Source of the DNA: Sphingobacterium nematocida
GTDB lineage: Bacteria > Bacteroidota > Bacteroidia > Sphingobacteriales > Sphingobacteriaceae
Assembly (NCBI RefSeq): GCF_900168125.1
Contig: NZ_FUZF01000011.1
Span: 62,001-126,000, forward strand
DNA length: 64,000 bases
Direction: 5' to 3'
Shown here in pieces: positions 60,749 to 64,000 of the stretch (its first letter is position 1; each line of letters starts with the position of its first letter). The position numbers and the translations under genes were made by a program. The notes beneath the pieces were generated by a model. That model was not told where the DNA came from and did not search any database. It saw only the letters and a program-made list of their open reading frames with translations.

Positions 60749-61333
60749 TCAGACCAGTGTGTCAAATTCAACGTCAGCATAGCGTTTTTGGTATATCAAT
60801 GGATCTATTCTTCCTCCCGACGCTAATGCGGCTAGCATTTCCCGCTGAAATACCACTTCTTTTTCGAGCAACTGATTCCAGTATTCCGGTTCTTCCGAAA
60901 AATTCTCGTAATAATCCAATGTGTTGATCATATCGAGAAACAGTTGTACTACCCCTTCCGTTGTGTTATTATCATCAATAGCATGATCAAAGGCATTTAA
61001 TATATAAATCGGTATCTGCTCTAACTCCTCATAATCATCCGCATATTCGTCCAGCTCTTCCGTTCTTTTGACCATGATTTCTTTGTACCAGCATGTCGTT
61101 CCATTACGAATATCATCCAACAATTTGTCTTTATCTATAGGCGTATGCATATACGCTTCGATCACTGCGAGCGCTTCCGGCAGTTGGAAATAGAATTCCA
61201 GAGCTAGGAGTTTTAAGAACTTCTGCTGTTCAGCAGACAGTTTTACAAAACCGGTCTGTAAATCTTCGGTATGCCGGTGTATGTGTTGTACAATATCCAT
61301 ATCATTGCTATTTATGTGATATTTTTTCATCAC
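60749..61333 (-). CDS. Hypothetical helical protein
   Basis: 194 residues, predominantly helical and acidic (VKRTEELDEYADDYEELEQ; VQLFLDMINTLDYYENFSEE). No signal peptide or membrane segment. The true start may be one of the first two methionines, or the Met at codon 12. The family was not recognised. Immunity proteins of polymorphic toxins often look like this, but no toxin gene is adjacent, so that idea is only a possibility. Confidence 0.52.
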   Translation of the reverse strand: MMKKYHINSNDMDIVQHIHRHTEDLQTGFVKLSAEQQKFLKLLALEFYFQLPEALAVIEAYMHTPIDKDKLLDDIRNGTTCWYKEIMVKRTEELDEYADDYEELEQIPIYILNAFDHAIDDNNTTEGVVQLFLDMINTLDYYENFSEEPEYWNQLLEKEVVFQREMLAALASGGRIDPLIYQKRYADVEFDTLV

Positions 61334-61397
61334 TTATGATTACATGGTTACTATACGAACTAAGTTAATCCATTTTCAGTAGACATTATCAAAAAAC

Positions 61398-61610
61398 TTA
61401 CAATTGCTCTAAATTTGGTATTAGGTTTACCCCCAATAATTTTCCCTCTGATCGCGATAAATGCTTTCCACCTTTAAGGAATACAGGTCGAACTCCATCA
61501 CGATAGAACAGTTTAGGGTTTATACGTCTGTCCTCCATAGTTATTATAATATCTCTTTTAGCACTAGCCCCGTTATCGCTATACAGTGTGAGCTTATACA
61601 TTTTTTTCAT
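61398..61610 (-). CDS. Small hypothetical protein
   Basis: 70 residues, basic and without membrane segments: YKLTLYSDNGASAKRDIIIT, then DGVRPVFLKGGKHLSRSEG. It reads like a small all-beta domain. Family unknown. Isolated between an orphan gene and a hybrid two-component regulator. The gap 61611-61819 shows nothing else. Confidence 0.45.
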   Translation of the reverse strand: MKKMYKLTLYSDNGASAKRDIIITMEDRRINPKLFYRDGVRPVFLKGGKHLSRSEGKLLGVNLIPNLEQL

Positions 61611-61819
61611 AGAATGCTATCTTTAAAATTTAGATTATCCCCTTTTTAATCGGTATTGATAGCAACAAAATTAATGCATACGCCGTATTTTAAACTGGTA
61701 ATAATAGCGCATTTATCAGTTAATAACACGCATAAATGGCATTTTTAGCGCACTATTGGGTAGTTGATACAATTATGCAAACAAAAATACACTTCTTAGC
61801 CAGCTCATTTATACCTCAA

Positions 61820-64000
61820 TTAATATCTTTCGATATCCACTCCTTTGACCTGCTGCTGCGAGGGCGAGTAGCCAAATTGCTTCTTAAATACTTTAGCAAA
61901 ATTAGCAGGATCATCATAACCTATAGCCCAAGCAACATCAGCAACGCGAGTACCCGATTCGAGCAAACCTTTTGCATAATTCATCTTAATGGTCCGGATA
62001 AACTCAGCCGGAGTTTTGTTGATAAGTGCTTTTAATTTACGCGTGATTTGGCTAGAGCTCAGACAGGCCACATTTGCGAGAAATTCGACATTCACCTGCT
62101 TACTTTCCTGATTCTCATGAATAGCCGCAACCAATTTTTCGATAAAATCTTTATCTTGTTTAGAGATACTTTTTTCCTCATCCTCCAGTAATACATCCTT
62201 ATCACTATCCTTTATCAGTAAAGAAGTATAGTAGATCCTGAGTCTTTCTTTAAAAGCAAGGCGATTATGTACCCTAAGCCTTAATTCTGCAACAGAAAAT
62301 GGTTTAAAGATATAATCATCGGCACCAAGATACAACCCATCTTCCTTTTTCGACTGATCTTTGATTGCTGTAAGCAATAGTACTGGAATATGAGATGTAG
62401 CTGCTGATTCTTTGACTGCCTTACAGAAGTCCAATCCGTCCATCCGAGGCATTCTGATATCACTTATTATTATATCGGGAAGCACAGCATTTGCCATTCT
62501 TAACGCGACCTCGCCATCAGCAGCCTCTAAAAAATGATAGGAATCCCCGAGCGATTCCTTTATAAATGTACGTATCTCTTCGTGATCGTCTACGAGCAGG
62601 ACCACAGGCTGATCCATAGTACTTGCAACATCATTAAGGTTGCGCTGCATGGCAGGTTCCTGAGTTGTCGATATCCGCGAAAGTTCTGAAAATGCAGGCA
62701 TTACTTCTTTCTTCTCTTCGACAGAAGTACTTCCTTCCGCCAACCAGACGTGGAATATTGTCTTACCGTCGGTTTGGCTCTCCACCTCGACACGACCACC
62801 ATGGTAGTTCGCCAACTCTTTTACTAAGGAAAGTCCTATACCAAACCCTTTGAAAGAGGCCTCTCCCGGCAATTGATAGAATCGATCAAATATTTTGGAT
62901 AGGTATTCATCGGCAATACCACTTCCGGTATTAGCCACCCAAATATGCAATAACTGGCATTCAAAATCTAAACCTACCTCAATTTCTCCTGTTCGGGGTG
63001 TATGTTTTAAAGCGTTCGATAGCAAATTGTACATGATGGCGGTTACAGCCTGCCGCGAATAGACAAACTGCTGACCCGCATACTCTCCAGCTGGTTTGGA
63101 GAATAAACTCTTAAGCTTAACCCCGCACCTATCCGCTTCCGATTCAAAACTTGTTACCTCCATCCTGATCAACTGGACGACTTCTCCCCGTTCGTAATGG
63201 AGGCTATAGTAACCGTCATCCATTTTTGAAAGTTCCAGTAACTGATCCACCAATTCCAACAAATGGGCACCATTCTTACTGATTTCGGCATACCTTGATT
63301 TATCGGCTGTACTCTTTTCGTCGGCCATCAATAATTCAATATGCCCATTTATTAGTGTTAATGGCGTACGAAATTCGTGTGATATATTGGCTAAAAATCT
63401 GGATTTCATCTCCTGATTGTTTATTGCTGCCTTCTTTTTCACTTTCTCTAAAGCAATTTTATGCTTCGAGCGTGCCGAAAGATAGCGCCACGATACCAAA
63501 GCAAAAAGAAGAGCCGATACAGCCAAAGCCCAAGCGACGTTACGCTGCAGCTGTCTATTTCTAGATGTTTCAATTGTTTTAGCAATTTGGTTTTCATATT
63601 CGTACTTCAATACAATCTTTTCAGCATTCTGCTTTTCTATACTGTCACGATACATGTAATACTTTTGTGTATTTAGATAGGCGTCTCGAAAGTTACCCAA
63701 TGCGCTATCTATCTTCGCTAGTGCCTTATAAGAAATCAAATACGCCGATTTATCTGCAGTACGTGCGTTGAGCAAGATTGCAGACTCGATCCATTTGCTA
63801 GCAAGATTGTATTGTGTCAAATCCCCATATATACGACCTATCCAATTGGTAACAGTTATCCTATTTGATATATTCTGCGTGACCATAGGCTTATCTACCA
63901 TAGATAAGAACTTCGCTAAGGCCGCTTTCTTGTCGCCCAACTCATAATCTATTTCAGCAAGCTGTTTGTAGGGGGTAAAAAAGCTCAAACCTGAGCTATC
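61820..64000 (-). CDS. Hybrid two-component system sensor/regulator (partial, N-terminus outside window)
   Basis: The frame is open to the window end, so the N-terminus is missing. Visible order from the edge: TPR-like helices, one transmembrane helix (NVAWALAVSALLFALVSW), HisKA with FLANISHEFRTPLTLINGH, HATPase (NLLSNALKHTPRTGEI; FGIGLSLVKELANYHGG), a receiver domain (VVLLVDDHEEIRTF with phospho-acceptor in IIISDIRMPRMDG), and a C-terminal AraC-type double HTH (VACLSSSQITRKL; VADVAWAIGYDDPANFAKVF). With TPRs instead of beta-propellers it differs from glycan-sensing HTCS proteins. No target genes are visible. Confidence 0.9.
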   Translation of the reverse strand, partial: DSSGLSFFTPYKQLAEIDYELGDKKAALAKFLSMVDKPMVTQNISNRITVTNWIGRIYGDLTQYNLASKWIESAILLNARTADKSAYLISYKALAKIDSALGNFRDAYLNTQKYYMYRDSIEKQNAEKIVLKYEYENQIAKTIETSRNRQLQRNVAWALAVSALLFALVSWRYLSARSKHKIALEKVKKKAAINNQEMKSRFLANISHEFRTPLTLINGHIELLMADEKSTADKSRYAEISKNGAHLLELVDQLLELSKMDDGYYSLHYERGEVVQLIRMEVTSFESEADRCGVKLKSLFSKPAGEYAGQQFVYSRQAVTAIMYNLLSNALKHTPRTGEIEVGLDFECQLLHIWVANTGSGIADEYLSKIFDRFYQLPGEASFKGFGIGLSLVKELANYHGGRVEVESQTDGKTIFHVWLAEGSTSVEEKKEVMPAFSELSRISTTQEPAMQRNLNDVASTMDQPVVLLVDDHEEIRTFIKESLGDSYHFLEAADGEVALRMANAVLPDIIISDIRMPRMDGLDFCKAVKESAATSHIPVLLLTAIKDQSKKEDGLYLGADDYIFKPFSVAELRLRVHNRLAFKERLRIYYTSLLIKDSDKDVLLEDEEKSISKQDKDFIEKLVAAIHENQESKQVNVEFLANVACLSSSQITRKLKALINKTPAEFIRTIKMNYAKGLLESGTRVADVAWAIGYDDPANFAKVFKKQFGYSPSQQQVKGVDIERY

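Overview
The window looks like a chromosomal segment of a Bacteroidota bacterium, most likely of the family Sphingobacteriaceae (Sphingobacterium/Pedobacter-like). This rests on AT-rich DNA, promoters of the TAnnTTTG type, few Shine-Dalgarno sequences, a FecI/FecR/TonB-receptor unit with an STN domain, a hybrid two-component regulator, and many families typical of the phylum (DUF4199, DUF4382, DUF2807, DUF4255, DUF2851). No rRNA and no CRISPR array was seen. Assignment to genus is inference.

Layout. 1-3169 (minus): the promoter-proximal end of an extracellular contractile injection system (eCIS) operon: DUF4255/Afp16-like cap protein, an unknown protein, contractile sheath, and inner tube (cut by the window edge). 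3170-3720: gap with 11-bp GGGGGACAATT repeats and a terminator. 3721-9822 (minus): FecI sigma factor, FecR anti-sigma factor, TonB-dependent receptor, lipoprotein. 9999-12280: thioredoxin-like protein and FAD-dependent dehydrogenase. 12468-17079: an RNA-repair locus made of a divergent WYL-domain regulator, a long structured leader with tRNA-like elements, a slipin/SPFH protein and the RNA ligase RtcB. 17372-29282: lipoproteins, a short MutS-like ATPase, a DUF485/ActP-like symporter pair, OsmC, a beta-lactamase-fold hydrolase, and a SatD-DUF3307 pair with a repeat operator. 29434-44942: mostly housekeeping genes (PPK2, aminotransferase, QueA, IspD, MBL hydrolase, two glycosyltransferases, a dihydroorotase-like protein, UbiX, ankyrin protein, RibD, PrmC, tRNA-Lys). 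45189-54210: an island-like stretch beginning with a decayed ISAon1-type transposase beside tRNA-Lys. It holds an AraC regulator and a long redox operon with an ECF41/SigJ sigma factor, a carboxymuconolactone decarboxylase-like protein and several oxidoreductases. 54495-61610: small orphan lipoproteins and secreted proteins plus a mosaic interspersed repeat. 61820-64000: hybrid two-component regulator, cut at the window edge.

The most interesting signal is in the rtcB leader (about 13690-14040). Two consecutive segments fold as tRNAs only if read in circularly permuted order, with the 3' half before the 5' half. In each, the acceptor stem is closed by a stable tetraloop (CUUG in the first, GAAA in the second). 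In the first, the open ends of the molecule lie at the anticodon loop, which is where anticodon nucleases cut tRNAs and where RtcB-type ligases reseal them. The second keeps a complete anticodon arm with a Lys UUU anticodon. This suggests an RNA that mimics broken tRNA inside the operon of the repair ligase.
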